From JAEUKH01 sp964447205 (GTDB lineage Bacteria > Myxococcota_A > Polyangia > Polyangiales > Ga0077539), in NCBI GenBank assembly GCA_964447205.1, contig CAYUSB010000043.1, positions 1-64,000 of the forward strand: a DNA stretch of 64,000 nt. Direction: 5' to 3'. The position numbers were made by a program, and so were the translations under genes. The notes beneath the pieces are model-generated. The model worked only from the letters and a program-made list of their open reading frames with translations. It was not told where the DNA came from and made no database searches. This document shows positions 44,106 to 53,537 of the stretch, piece after piece (the stretch's first letter is position 1; every line of letters starts with the position of its first letter).

Positions 44106-46340
44106 TTAGGGCTTGGCAGTCGGGGCCCGTGGCCTCCGCGGGGCCCGGGCAGGGCTCGGTCGACGGGGTCTCGCGCGGGACGGAGGCGGAGCCCCGGGGA
44201 GCCCCTGGGCGAAGGGGATCACGGTCGTACAGCCCTCGCGCCATCGGGAGCACCCGTAGGCGGCCCGGCCCACGAGGAGCTCGCCCACCCCGCAGGTGGG
44301 GCAGGGGGACCCGGTGCGGTGTCCGACGGGGGCAGGACCCACCCCTGGGGCGGCGGCCACCCGCTGCACGAGGTCGACCACGGCGTCGCGGATGTCGCGC
44401 ATGAAGGCCTCGCGTCGGTCGGCTCCGCGGGCCATGCGGACGAGGCGCTCTTCCCAGGCCCCGGTGAGCTCGGCCGAGCGCAGGGCCGGGACGGGGAGCC
44501 CCGAGATCAGGGCCTCGCCGATCAGGGTGGGGGCCAGGGATTTGCCCTGCCGTACGATGTATTCGCGGGCCAGGAGGGTCTCGATGATGGAGGCTCGGGT
44601 GGCCGGGGTGCCCAGGCCCCGCTCGCGGAGGGCCTCGCGCAGGGCCTCGTCCTCGACGGCCCGACCCGCGGACTCCATGGCCGCGAGGAGGGTGGCCTCG
44701 GTGAGTCGCCGGGGCGGTTCGGTCGACTTCTTGGGGGTGGTGTAGCGGCCCGTGAGGGCTTCGCCCACGCGCAGGGCCGGGAGGGTCTGGGCGGGGGCCT
44801 CCTCGGGCGCCTCGGGGGCGGGCTTTTTCGTCGGGCCCCGTCGCGCGGCGGGGGCCTCGGTGTCGCCAAACCCGGCCACCTCCTGCCAGCCCGCGACCAC
44901 ACGGACCCTCCCGCGGGCCACAAAACGATCGGGGGCGGGCGGCAGGGTGTCGAGGAGCTTCTCGGCGTTGTCGTCGGGCCCCGGGCCGGCCGGGGTCTCG
45001 CCCCCCGGGGGGGCGGTCACCACGACCGGCGGGGGCGGCGGGGCGGCGCCCGTGACCGGACCGACGCAGACCACGACCACGGTGAGGTCGAACTCCGCGT
45101 CGGGGTAGAACACCCCGAGAAACCGCCGCACCACGAGGTCGTACACCCGGGCCTCGTCGGGGTTGAGCCGGGCCGGGTCGGTGGCCGCGTCGGTGGGGAT
45201 GATGGCGTGGTGGTCGCGGACCTTGGTGTCGTCGAAGACCCTTCCGGGTTGGGGGAGCGGGGCCCCGAGGAGGGCGGCGCAGAAGGGGGCGTACGGGGCT
45301 TGTTTTGCGAGGGCCCGGAGCACCCCCGGGACGGCCCCGTGCATGGCCCGCGGCAGGTGGCGGGAGTCGGTGCGGGGGTACGACAGGAGCTTGTGGGTCT
45401 CGTACAGGCTCTGGGCGAGGTCGAGGGTCTTCTGGGCGCTCAGGCCGAAGCGGGCGTTGGCCGTACGCTGCAGGGCCGTCAGGTCGAACAGGCCCGGGGC
45501 CGGGGTGCGTTGCCTGCGGGTGTCGAGGGACTCGACCCGGGGGCCGGTGGGGGGCTTCGGGTGTGAGGCCACCCGGGCCGCGAGGGTCTCGGCGAGCTCC
45601 CGGGTCGCCAGGCGGGTCTTGCGGTCGTAGGCAAACCGGGCCGAAAACTCTGCCCCCGCGGCGCTGCGGAAGGCCCCGTCGAGCTCCCAGTAGTCGCGGG
45701 GGTGGAAGTCACGAATGGCCCGCTCGCGTTCGACCAGCATGGCCAGGGTGGGGGTCTGCACCCTCCCCACCGAGAACAGGTTGGCCCCCCCGTTGGACCG
45801 GGCCCGTACGGTGACGGCCCGAGTGGCGTTGAGCCCCACGAGCCAGTCGGCCTCGGAGCGGCAGCGGGCCGCGTCGGCGAGGGCGTCGTAACGCGACCCG
45901 GGCTGGAGCGACCGAAACCCCTGGAGGATGGCCGCGTCGGTGAGGGACGAGATCCACAGGCGCCAGGGGGTCAGGCGCGACCCGGCCAGCTCGTAGCAGA
46001 GGCGGAAGATGAGCTCGCCCTCGCGGCCCGCGTCGCAGGCGTTGACCACCGACTCAAACCGCTTGTCGCGCAGGAGCCCTTTGACCACCCGCCACTGGCT
46101 CAGGCCCGATCGGGTGGGGCGGAGCTTGAAGGCGTCGGGGAGCATCGGGAGGGTGGCGAGGCTCCAGCGTTTCCACGCGGGGTTGTAGGCCTCGGGCTCT
46201 TCGAGCTCGACGAGGTGGCCGAGGCACCAGGTGACGACGTGGGTCTCGCCCACGAGGCAGCCCTCCCCGCGCCCCCCCACCTTCAGGACCCGGGCGATGT
46301 CGCGGGCCACGCTGGGTTTCTCCGCCACGATGAGCTGCAT
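44106..46340 (-). CDS. topB: DNA topoisomerase III
   Basis: 744 residues starting MQLIVAEKPSVARDI, the TOPRIM opening. Metal-binding residues appear in VNACDAGREGELIFR. The active-site Tyr is at about residue 321 in SYPRTDSRH. A C-terminal zinc-ribbon (CPTCGVGELLVG, CSRWREGC) adds single-strand DNA binding. Type IA topoisomerases decatenate and resolve recombination intermediates. The insert after the active site is Pro/Ala-rich and longer than in E. coli. Confidence 0.95.
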   Translation of the reverse strand: MQLIVAEKPSVARDIARVLKVGGRGEGCLVGETHVVTWCLGHLVELEEPEAYNPAWKRWSLATLPMLPDAFKLRPTRSGLSQWRVVKGLLRDKRFESVVNACDAGREGELIFRLCYELAGSRLTPWRLWISSLTDAAILQGFRSLQPGSRYDALADAARCRSEADWLVGLNATRAVTVRARSNGGANLFSVGRVQTPTLAMLVERERAIRDFHPRDYWELDGAFRSAAGAEFSARFAYDRKTRLATRELAETLAARVASHPKPPTGPRVESLDTRRQRTPAPGLFDLTALQRTANARFGLSAQKTLDLAQSLYETHKLLSYPRTDSRHLPRAMHGAVPGVLRALAKQAPYAPFCAALLGAPLPQPGRVFDDTKVRDHHAIIPTDAATDPARLNPDEARVYDLVVRRFLGVFYPDAEFDLTVVVVCVGPVTGAAPPPPPVVVTAPPGGETPAGPGPDDNAEKLLDTLPPAPDRFVARGRVRVVAGWQEVAGFGDTEAPAARRGPTKKPAPEAPEEAPAQTLPALRVGEALTGRYTTPKKSTEPPRRLTEATLLAAMESAGRAVEDEALREALRERGLGTPATRASIIETLLAREYIVRQGKSLAPTLIGEALISGLPVPALRSAELTGAWEERLVRMARGADRREAFMRDIRDAVVDLVQRVAAAPGVGPAPVGHRTGSPCPTCGVGELLVGRAAYGCSRWREGCTTVIPFAQGLPGAPPPSRARPRRPSPARAPRRPRAPTAKP

Positions 46341-46444
46341 GATCCCGAAGGGTGTGCCCTACCGCCCCCTCCGCTGCAAGGACACGCTGACAGTCTATGT
46401 CACGGGCTGGTCTCGGGGGCCGCGGGTGAGGTAAGCCCTGCGGG

Positions 46445-47068
46445 GTGACGACCTCGTATCGACGGCCCGTGTGGCGCACCTTTGACCCCGCGTGGATCGC
46501 GCGGGCGGTGGATCATGTTCGGGGCGGGGGGCACGCGGTGGTGCGGGAGCGAGGGGGGCCGTGGCGGGTGGTGATGCCGCGGGATGGGGAGGGCGGGGTT
46601 CCGGAGTTGAGCGTGTGGGCCCTGCTCGATCTGGGGGTCGGGGGGTTCGAGGTGGTGGAGGCGGGGCCCTGCGCGGGGCTGGTGGAGGCCGTGCTTTCGC
46701 CCCGTCAGCGGCGGGTGGTCGAGGCCTGGTGCGACCGCGACGGGGGGCAGCCCGAGAGCACGGCGGAGGTGGTCCTCGACTGCATGACCTGCGCGATGTG
46801 TTGTCGGCACAACCGGGTGGAGCTGGAGGTTCCGGACGACCTGGAGCGCTGGCGGGAGGCCGGGCGGGCCGACCTCGGGGGCCCCTCCTGGGTGCGGCGG
46901 CGCGGGGGCAAACGGTACCTCCGGCTCCTCGGTGACGGGGACTGCGTGCACCTCACGGGCAACGTGTGTGGGATCTACGCCTTGCGGCCCAACAACTGTC
47001 GGGCCTTCCCGGCGGCGAGCGAGGGGTGTCTGTCGGCCCGCGTTGAGGGCGGGCTCGACAGGGAGTGA
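46445..47068 (+). CDS. YkgJ-family Cys-cluster protein
   Basis: 207 residues from GTG 46445. The Cys cluster CMTCAMCCRH, then CVHLTGNVCGIYALRPNNCRAFP and a final Cys match the YkgJ family, proposed to bind iron-sulfur or zinc. The first ~110 residues are a separate domain with no match I can name. It is divergent from topB, with a start-to-start gap of about 100 nt, and convergent with lon. Confidence 0.78.
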   Translation: MTTSYRRPVWRTFDPAWIARAVDHVRGGGHAVVRERGGPWRVVMPRDGEGGVPELSVWALLDLGVGGFEVVEAGPCAGLVEAVLSPRQRRVVEAWCDRDGGQPESTAEVVLDCMTCAMCCRHNRVELEVPDDLERWREAGRADLGGPSWVRRRGGKRYLRLLGDGDCVHLTGNVCGIYALRPNNCRAFPAASEGCLSARVEGGLDRE

Positions 47069-47084
47069 AGGGGCGGAGAGTGGA

Positions 47085-49490
47085 TCAGGCCGCGGCGTGG
47101 CTGGGCAGGTCGTTGGCGGCCTCGGAGGGGGCGTCGAACCCGCCCGCCGTGGGCATCGGCTCCCCGAGGGGGACGAGGGCGGCGGCGAGGACCTCGGCCA
47201 TGTCGTCGGCGAGGACAAACTCCATGGCCTCGCGCACGGCCTCGGGGACATCGTCAAGGTCGCGGGTGTTCTTCGCCGGGAGGATGACCCGGGCGATCCC
47301 GGCCCGGTGGGCGGCCAGGACCTTGGCCTTGATGCCCCCGACGGGCAGGACCCGCCCGCGCAGGGAGACCTCGCCCGTCATGGCCGTGTCGCTGCGGACC
47401 CTGCGACCCGTCAGGAGCGAGGTCAGGGCCGTAAAGATGGTCACTCCGGCGCTCGGACCGTCCTTGGGAACGGCCCCCGCCGGGACGTGCAGGTGCAGGT
47501 CGAGGGAAGCCAGGATGTCGGGGTCGACCCCGAGGGCGGCCGCGTTGGCCCGGACGTAGGTGAGGGCCGCCCGGGCGCTCTCCTTCATCACGTCGCCGAG
47601 CTGGCCCGTGATCTCGAGGCCGCCCTTGCCAGGCATCCGGGAGGTCTCGACGAAGAGGATGTCTCCGCCGACGGGGGTCCAGGCCAGGCCCGTGGCCACG
47701 CCCGGGGCCGCGGTACGCTCGGCCACCTCGCTGAAGAACTTCGGCCGCCCGAGGATCTCGGCGAGGTCGGCCACGTCGATCTCGCGGGCCGGGGGCAGGG
47801 CGTCGGCCGGGGCCCGGGCCACGTCGAGGGCCACCCGGCGGCAGAGCTTGGTGAGGGTCCTTCCGAGCTGACGGACCCCGGCCTCGCGGGTGTAGTCTCG
47901 CACGATGGCGTGCAGGGCCGCGTCGGTGACCCGCAGGGCTCCTTCGGGCACCGCGTGCTCGCCGAGGTGCTTGGGCAGGAGGTGGTTGCGGGCGATCAGG
48001 ACCTTCTCGTCGGCGGTGTATCCCTGGAGCTCGATCACCTCGAGGCGGTCGCGCAGGGGCGGGGACAGGGCCGACAGGTCGTTGACGGTGGTGAGGAAGA
48101 TGGCCTCGGAGAGGTCGAAGGGGAGCTCCATGTAGTGGTCGGTGAAGGTCTTGTTCTGCTCGGGGTCGAGGACCTCGAGGAGGGCGGCCTCGGGCGAACC
48201 CGACCAGCCCGAGAAGAGCTTGTCGACCTCGTCGAGAAGGACCACCGGGTTGCGGACCTTGGCCTTCTTGAGGGCGGACACGATGCGCCCGGGCATGGCC
48301 CCGACGTAGGTGCGGCGGTGCCCGCGGATCTCGGCCTCGTCGCGCACCCCGCCGAGGGCGATGCGTACGAAGGGCCGGCCCGTGGCCTCGGCGATCGACT
48401 GCCCGAGGCTGGTCTTGCCCACCCCGGGGGGGCCCGCGAGGCACAGGACCGTACCCCGGGGGCTGCCCGAGAGCTTGAGGACGGCCATGTGCTCCAGGAT
48501 GCGGCGCTTTACGTCCTCGAGGCCCGTGTGGTCGGCGTCGAGGCGGGCGGCCACGGCGTCGAGGTCGTCGTGGGCGTTGGCCCGCACGTTCCACGGGAGG
48601 TCGGCGAGCCACTCCAGGTAGTTGCGGATGACATGAACCTCCGCCCCCTGGCCCATGGACTCCAGCCGTCCGAGCTCGCGGTTGGCCACGGTCCGCACCT
48701 CTTCGGGCAGGTCGGCCGCTTCGATCCGGGCCCGGAGCCTGGCGGTGGCGTCGTCGCCCCCGTCGGACTCCCCGAGCTCGCGCTTGATGGCCCGCATCTG
48801 CTCCCGCAGGATGGCCTCCCGCTGGTGCTTGCCGACCTCCTTGCGGACGTCCTGGTCGATGCGGTTCTTGAGGTCGGCCAGGGTCCGGGCCTCGGCGAGG
48901 TAGCCCGCCACCCGATGCAGCCGGGCGTGGATGTTGGCCTCCCCGAGGACGGCCAGCTCCTTGTCGGGGGTCAACCCCAGGAGGGAGGCCACCTGGTCGG
49001 CCACCCGGCCCGGCTCGGTCGGCAAGGCGTTGACCTGGGTGAGGGTCCCCCCGGTGCGCTGGGCCACCTCGGCGGCGTGCTCACGCAGAGAGCGGGCCAG
49101 GACCTGCGAGGCCACGGGGTCGGAGTCGGTCTCCTCCACGGACTCGCCCTGGGCCATGAGGAAGGGCTCGCGGCTCTCCAGGGAGGTCAGATGCCAGCGC
49201 GACAGGCCCTCCAGGACCACCCGATAGCCCCGGTCGCGGGTGCGCTCGATGCGGGCCACCCGGCACAGGGTCCCGAGGGTGTAGAGGTCGGACTGATCGG
49301 GGTCGGACACGGACGGATCACGCTGGGCCACCACGGCCAGGGTCCCTCCCTCGCCGAGGGCGTCGAGGAGGGCCACCGAGCGGGCCCGCCCCACCGGCAG
49401 GGCGAGAGAGGTCCCGGGGAAGAGCATCCCGCTCCGAAGGGGAAGGAGGGGCGTCAAGCCGGGCTGCGCGTCGAGAGGGATCGAATTCAT
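47085..49490 (-). CDS. lon: ATP-dependent protease Lon
   Basis: 801 residues from ATG 49490 with GGAG 7 nt upstream. The N-terminal LON domain starts PLLPLRSGMLFPG. Walker A is GPPGVGKT (~350) and Walker B is VVLLDEVDKL. The proteolytic Ser is at about 680 in DGPSAGVT and the Lys at about 720 in GGIKAKV. It degrades unfolded and regulatory proteins in the cytoplasm. Myxococcus has two lon genes, one vegetative and one developmental; which one this matches cannot be told here. Upstream are two inverted repeats and a possible sigma70-type promoter. Confidence 0.95.
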   Translation of the reverse strand: MNSIPLDAQPGLTPLLPLRSGMLFPGTSLALPVGRARSVALLDALGEGGTLAVVAQRDPSVSDPDQSDLYTLGTLCRVARIERTRDRGYRVVLEGLSRWHLTSLESREPFLMAQGESVEETDSDPVASQVLARSLREHAAEVAQRTGGTLTQVNALPTEPGRVADQVASLLGLTPDKELAVLGEANIHARLHRVAGYLAEARTLADLKNRIDQDVRKEVGKHQREAILREQMRAIKRELGESDGGDDATARLRARIEAADLPEEVRTVANRELGRLESMGQGAEVHVIRNYLEWLADLPWNVRANAHDDLDAVAARLDADHTGLEDVKRRILEHMAVLKLSGSPRGTVLCLAGPPGVGKTSLGQSIAEATGRPFVRIALGGVRDEAEIRGHRRTYVGAMPGRIVSALKKAKVRNPVVLLDEVDKLFSGWSGSPEAALLEVLDPEQNKTFTDHYMELPFDLSEAIFLTTVNDLSALSPPLRDRLEVIELQGYTADEKVLIARNHLLPKHLGEHAVPEGALRVTDAALHAIVRDYTREAGVRQLGRTLTKLCRRVALDVARAPADALPPAREIDVADLAEILGRPKFFSEVAERTAAPGVATGLAWTPVGGDILFVETSRMPGKGGLEITGQLGDVMKESARAALTYVRANAAALGVDPDILASLDLHLHVPAGAVPKDGPSAGVTIFTALTSLLTGRRVRSDTAMTGEVSLRGRVLPVGGIKAKVLAAHRAGIARVILPAKNTRDLDDVPEAVREAMEFVLADDMAEVLAAALVPLGEPMPTAGGFDAPSEAANDLPSHAAA

Positions 49491-49620
49491 GGAGGGCTCC
49501 AACAATGTGGGTGTTTTTTTCAACAGAGGCCCCACCGGGCCCGCGTCAAGCGGACCTCAGAAAAGCCCCGATCGCTCCCGACAGAAGTCACGACGCCGAA
49601 AGCCTGGCGCCGCGTTGGGA

Positions 49621-49643
49621 TGAACGAAAACTAAAACCGTTCA
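49621..49643. promoter_or_regulatory. AT-rich inverted repeat upstream of lon
   Basis: TGAACG (49621-49626) and CGTTCA (49638-49643) pair across 11 nt of A/C-rich sequence. On the lon strand, TTGACG about 20 nt upstream and TAGTTT inside the spacer are a possible promoter (spacing 16), so the repeat would overlap its -10 box. It does not match CIRCE. Confidence 0.45.
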
Positions 49644-49671
49644 CGACTCCGTCAAGGCACGGGGGCTCGAT

Positions 49672-49688
49672 TGTGCAACGCGTGCACA
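49672..49688. promoter_or_regulatory. Second inverted repeat upstream of lon
   Basis: TGTGCA-N5-TGCACA, a perfect 6-bp inverted repeat about 185 nt upstream of the lon start, resembling an operator for a dimeric regulator. The gap 49491-49946 otherwise shows no gene I can support. Confidence 0.4.
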
Positions 49689-49946
49689 GGTGCAATGTCG
49701 TCTTTCATCTTTGCAATCCTGTCGAGGGGGTGGACAGGTCGAGTCGCCCGGACTTTGGGTCTGCCGGGTGTTGGCATCGTGCGTGCTCTGGGTCTGGTCG
49801 CGGCAGCACCGGCGTACTCCCCCCCCAACGCCAAGGGTGCTGCCGCCTTTATTTGGGCCCAGGCGGGTATCGGCCTGAAGCGAGACGGGCCCGAGGCGCC
49901 GCCGGGGTCGTGCGAGGCCGCGGATTCGAGTACCCTCGTGGCTGCG

Positions 49947-51986
49947 ATGCGAAGGCTGTATTTCGGGCGATGGTCGGCGATGGCGGCGGCCGTGGTGGTG
50001 TGTGTGGGCTGCGGCGATCCGGCCCCGGGGGCCTCTGGGGGTGACGGGGGGGCCGACGTGGTCACGGTCTACGACGGGACGGTTCCGGCGCGGGCCGCGG
50101 GGACCCGGGCTCCGCGGACCGGGCGCTGCGACGGGGCGGACACTGTGCGGTGCCTGCTCCCGTGGCCGTCGAGCACCTTCCTGGTGGCCGACCCGTCGAC
50201 CCCGACGGGGGTGCGGGTGCGGGTGGAGTCGGCCGAGCTGGCCGCGGGGGACGTGGCCACGGGCCTCGGACGGGCCGACGGGTTTTCGCGCACAACCCCG
50301 GTGATGACGGCCTTTCGGACCACCATCGACCCGACCTCCCTCGGCGACGGGACCACCGCGTCCATGCGCCTCGTGGTGGCCACCCCGGGGGAGCATTTCG
50401 GGGAGGTGGTTCCGCTGCGGATGCACGCCGTGGCGCCGGAGTACGCCGATGAGACCCCCGGGGCCGTGGTGGGGTATCCGCGGGCTCTTTTGCGTCCGGG
50501 GACCGACTACGTGGTGGCCGTGCTCGACTCCCTGCGCTCGGGCGACTCCCGGCCCCTCGTGCGCGACGACCACGCGGCGGCCACCCTGGGCCTTCGCCCC
50601 CCCCGCGACCTCGCCGAGGCCGAGGCCTTCGCCTACCACGCCCCCTCGCGGGAGGCCCTGCGCACCGCTGGGGTCGACCTCTCGCGGGTCCTGCGGGTGT
50701 GGGACTTCACCACCCGCTCGGCCGACGACCCCCGCCGTCTCCTCCGCTCGATGCGGACCCAGATGCTCGCGGCCCTCGCGGCCGGGACGGCCCGGGTCGA
50801 GATCACCGACGTGACCGTACGCGAGACCGGCTTCGTGGCCGCCGTGGTGCGGGGAGCCCTGCGGGGCCTGCCGCGGTTTACCCGCGACGACCACACCATC
50901 GCCCGCGACCCCGCGGGAGCAGCCCTCCCCGTGGCCGGGGCGACCTTCGAGGCCCCCTTCCGGATGGCCGTCCCGCGGGGGATGGGCGACTACCGGGTGG
51001 TTCTGTACGGGCACGGGACGGGCGGAAACGTCGACGACGCGGCCTTTGACGAGCCCATCTCCGAGGCCGGGGCCGCCAAGGTGGGCATCCGCTTCGACAG
51101 CCTGACCGAACCCGAGCTCCTCAACACCCTCGCGGCCCTGTCCCTGATGCAACGCGGGGTCGAGGGGGTGAGCTCGCGCCTCGCCCAGTCCGCCGCGGGG
51201 GCCTCGGCCATCCTGCATGCCCTCATCGGCCTGGGCCCGGACGACATGGCCCTGCCGACGGCCTCCAACCTCCGCGAGATGCTCGCCCAGCCCATGCTCG
51301 GGGGGGTGGCCAACCCCGCCGCGGGACGGCGCCCCCAGACCGATCGCCTCGCGTGGACGGGGGGTTCCCTCGGGGGCACGATGGGCATGACCATCGCCAG
51401 CGCCGAACCCCGCTTTGACGGGGCAGTCCTCAACGTCCCCGGGGCCGCGTGGTCGCACTACCTCACCTTCGCGAGCTTGTACCGGGCCGTGCGTCCCGGC
51501 CTCTCCCGCAACTACGGCGACGACGTGGGGGTCTTCCAGCAGGTGGCCATGACCCAGAACACCTGGGACGAGGTCGACGGGGCCGCCTGGTCGGACATCG
51601 CAGGCCGTCCGCGGCCCTTCCTCCTGCAACAGAGCATGGGCGACCCCGTGTTGCCCAACGTGGGGACCGAGTTTGCCGCCGCGGCCCTCGGGGCCGTGCA
51701 GCTCGGGGCCGTCCTGAGCCCCGTGTCGGGAGCCTCCGTGGTCGAGGGCCCCCAACGCCGCACGACCCTGACGCAGTACCGGGTCCCGCGCGGGCTCACG
51801 GGGATGTACGACATTCACGGGTTTGCCAACGGACGGAGCCCCGCGGGCCTCGCCGCCCGCGAGCAGATCGAGGACTACCTCCGCAGCGTGTGGGCGGGGG
51901 CCCCCGAGATCACCCTGCCCACCCGGTGCCGGGCGAACACCCCCGCGGGGTCGTGCGACTTCTCCGCGGCCCCGCAGGCCCCGTAG
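49947..51986 (+). CDS. Lipase-like alpha/beta-hydrolase lipoprotein
   Basis: 679 residues from ATG 49947. The signal peptide ends VVVCVGCGD (lipobox). Residues ~45-260 resemble the beta-sandwich N-terminal domain of secreted lipases such as VF_lipase. The alpha/beta-hydrolase part has the oxyanion segment LYGHGTGG and the nucleophile elbow WTGGSLGGTMG (Gly-x-Ser-x-Gly). A late conserved His is in MYDIHGFANG. Likely an outer-membrane lipase or esterase. Confidence 0.75.
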   Translation: MRRLYFGRWSAMAAAVVVCVGCGDPAPGASGGDGGADVVTVYDGTVPARAAGTRAPRTGRCDGADTVRCLLPWPSSTFLVADPSTPTGVRVRVESAELAAGDVATGLGRADGFSRTTPVMTAFRTTIDPTSLGDGTTASMRLVVATPGEHFGEVVPLRMHAVAPEYADETPGAVVGYPRALLRPGTDYVVAVLDSLRSGDSRPLVRDDHAAATLGLRPPRDLAEAEAFAYHAPSREALRTAGVDLSRVLRVWDFTTRSADDPRRLLRSMRTQMLAALAAGTARVEITDVTVRETGFVAAVVRGALRGLPRFTRDDHTIARDPAGAALPVAGATFEAPFRMAVPRGMGDYRVVLYGHGTGGNVDDAAFDEPISEAGAAKVGIRFDSLTEPELLNTLAALSLMQRGVEGVSSRLAQSAAGASAILHALIGLGPDDMALPTASNLREMLAQPMLGGVANPAAGRRPQTDRLAWTGGSLGGTMGMTIASAEPRFDGAVLNVPGAAWSHYLTFASLYRAVRPGLSRNYGDDVGVFQQVAMTQNTWDEVDGAAWSDIAGRPRPFLLQQSMGDPVLPNVGTEFAAAALGAVQLGAVLSPVSGASVVEGPQRRTTLTQYRVPRGLTGMYDIHGFANGRSPAGLAAREQIEDYLRSVWAGAPEITLPTRCRANTPAGSCDFSAAPQAP

Positions 51987-51996
51987 GGCGCGGCGG

Positions 51997-52803
51997 TTAC
52001 GGGACCGCCCAACGCCGGGCGCTCAGGGCCCCGGCCAGGGCCCCCGCGGCCAGGGGCAGGAGGTGGGCCACCAGGGTGTGGTCGAGGGTCATCACGGCGC
52101 AGCAGATGTGCTGCACGAGGAGCCCCGCGAAGCCCGCCCCAAGACCCACCAGGGCCCCGGCGGCCTCGGGCTGCACCGCGGCCGTGCCCCGCAACTCCCG
52201 GGCCGCCAGCCACGCCAGCGGAACGGCCGCCACCAGCCCCTCCACCGTGCACACCGCCCGGGCCAGATGGCCCCACAGACCGCCCCGCACGACCGACCCC
52301 TCCACCGCCACGGTCAACCACCCCACCAGGGCCACGGCCCCGGCTCCGAGCCCCAGGGCCACCCCCACCCGGGCCCGGGTCGAGGTCCCAAGTCCGCGGG
52401 AGCCCCCGTACGACGCCATGGCCAGGGCCCCGAGGGCTCCGGCGACGCTCAGGGCGATCCCGAGGGCGATCCGTCCCGGGCTCTGCGTCCCGAGGTCGGC
52501 CCGCGGATGTACGACCAGGCCGATCAGGGCCACGGCGGCCAGGGCCCCCATCGGGCCGAGGAGGGCCCGCCACCACACGCGGGGGATGACCGGGGCGTGG
52601 TCGGCCAGGAGGGCCGCGCGGAGGGCCGGAGGGAGGACGACCGACCCGTCGGAGGGAGGGGAGTCGGCGAGGGCCCGGGAGAGCCCCGCGTCGGTCTGCA
52701 CGAGGGAGGCGCAGGCGGGGCAGCCCGCGGCGTGGTCGCGTACGGCCGGGGGGAGGGGACCGCCTTCGAGGAGGGCGTCGACGGTGCGTGCGCAGTCGCT
52801 CAC
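51997..52803 (-). CDS. Membrane anti-sigma factor with zinc-finger and NrsF-like domain
   Basis: 268 residues. The N-terminus carries an anti-sigma zinc-finger signature (HAAGCPACASLV, His-x3-Cys-x2-Cys). After ~70 residues come about six membrane helices, and near the end HICCAVMTLDHTLVAHLLP resembles the terminal helix pair of NrsF-type (DUF1109) anti-sigma factors. Its ATG overlaps the sigma-factor stop by 4 nt. It should hold the sigma factor until a redox or metal signal is sensed; the signal is an inference from NrsF. Confidence 0.75.
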   Translation of the reverse strand: MSDCARTVDALLEGGPLPPAVRDHAAGCPACASLVQTDAGLSRALADSPPSDGSVVLPPALRAALLADHAPVIPRVWWRALLGPMGALAAVALIGLVVHPRADLGTQSPGRIALGIALSVAGALGALAMASYGGSRGLGTSTRARVGVALGLGAGAVALVGWLTVAVEGSVVRGGLWGHLARAVCTVEGLVAAVPLAWLAARELRGTAAVQPEAAGALVGLGAGFAGLLVQHICCAVMTLDHTLVAHLLPLAAGALAGALSARRWAVP

Positions 52804-53363
52804 GACGGGCCTCCTACCCCGAGGGCCTTGCGCAGGGCCTCGTAGGCCCGGTGGGCCCGCACCTTGAGGTTGCCCGGAGAGACCCCCACCACGGCGGCGG
52901 CCTCGGCGACGGAGAGGCCCTCGATCTTGAGGAGCACGAGGGCCTCGCGGTGGGTGGGGTTGAGGGCGGCGAGCCCGGCTTCCAAGGCACGCAGGGACTG
53001 CTCGTCGAGGCGGGCAAACCCCGCGGGGGCGTCGTCGGGGGCAGGGGGCTCGGGCAGGGCCCCGTCGTGGGTGAGGTGCTCGGGGCGACGGCGGCGGTGA
53101 CGGAGGTGGTCGAGGAAGACCCGGCGGGCGATGGCGAAGACCCAGGGCTCGACCGGGGCCCCGGCGATCCAGGTGGCCCGGGCCCGGTGCATCTTCAGGA
53201 AGGTGGTCTGCAGGAGGTCTTCGGTGAGCCGGGGGTCGCCCGACAGGGCCCGGAGCATGGCCCGAACCCGCGGGGCCAGACGGGCATACAGGACCTCGAA
53301 GGCGGCCATCTCGCCGCCCACAAACCGCGCCATGTGCGCTTCGAGCCTGTCATCGGTCGCCAT
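52800..53363 (-). CDS. ECF-family RNA polymerase sigma factor
   Basis: 187 residues from ATG 53363; ATG 53444 would add 27 residues with little sigma character. The sigma2 region contains AAFEVLYARLAPRVRAML and DLLQTTFLKMHRAR, with EPWVFAIARRVFLDHLR. The sigma4 region has LNPTHREALVLLKIEGLSVAE and GVSPGNLKVRAHRAYEAL. It is coupled to the anti-sigma gene and divergent from the redox operon at 53538, which it may control. Confidence 0.88.
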   Translation of the reverse strand: MATDDRLEAHMARFVGGEMAAFEVLYARLAPRVRAMLRALSGDPRLTEDLLQTTFLKMHRARATWIAGAPVEPWVFAIARRVFLDHLRHRRRRPEHLTHDGALPEPPAPDDAPAGFARLDEQSLRALEAGLAALNPTHREALVLLKIEGLSVAEAAAVVGVSPGNLKVRAHRAYEALRKALGVGGPS

Positions 53364-53537
53364 CGCCGCGAACCCGGGACCGTACCCGAACTCCACGACG
53401 TCCAGGCAAACCAAAGCGTCTATGATCTCCCAGGTGGCTTCCATGCTCCGCCCACGCTCTACGCCTCCCTGGGCGATGGGGTAACAGTCGAGCTGCGCTG
53501 TAACCGTCTGGCCCTGCGGGGCATAGGGGCACCGACG

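Noticed and set aside
49690..49878. Short plus-strand frame in the lon upstream gap
   Set aside because: Composition is Pro/Arg-rich at the end, with no ribosome binding site and no family; it more likely covers regulatory DNA.
53363..53444. Longer sigma-factor start at ATG 53444
   Set aside because: The extra 27 residues show no sigma-region similarity and there is no Shine-Dalgarno there; the shorter start fits family length, though it also lacks a clear site.
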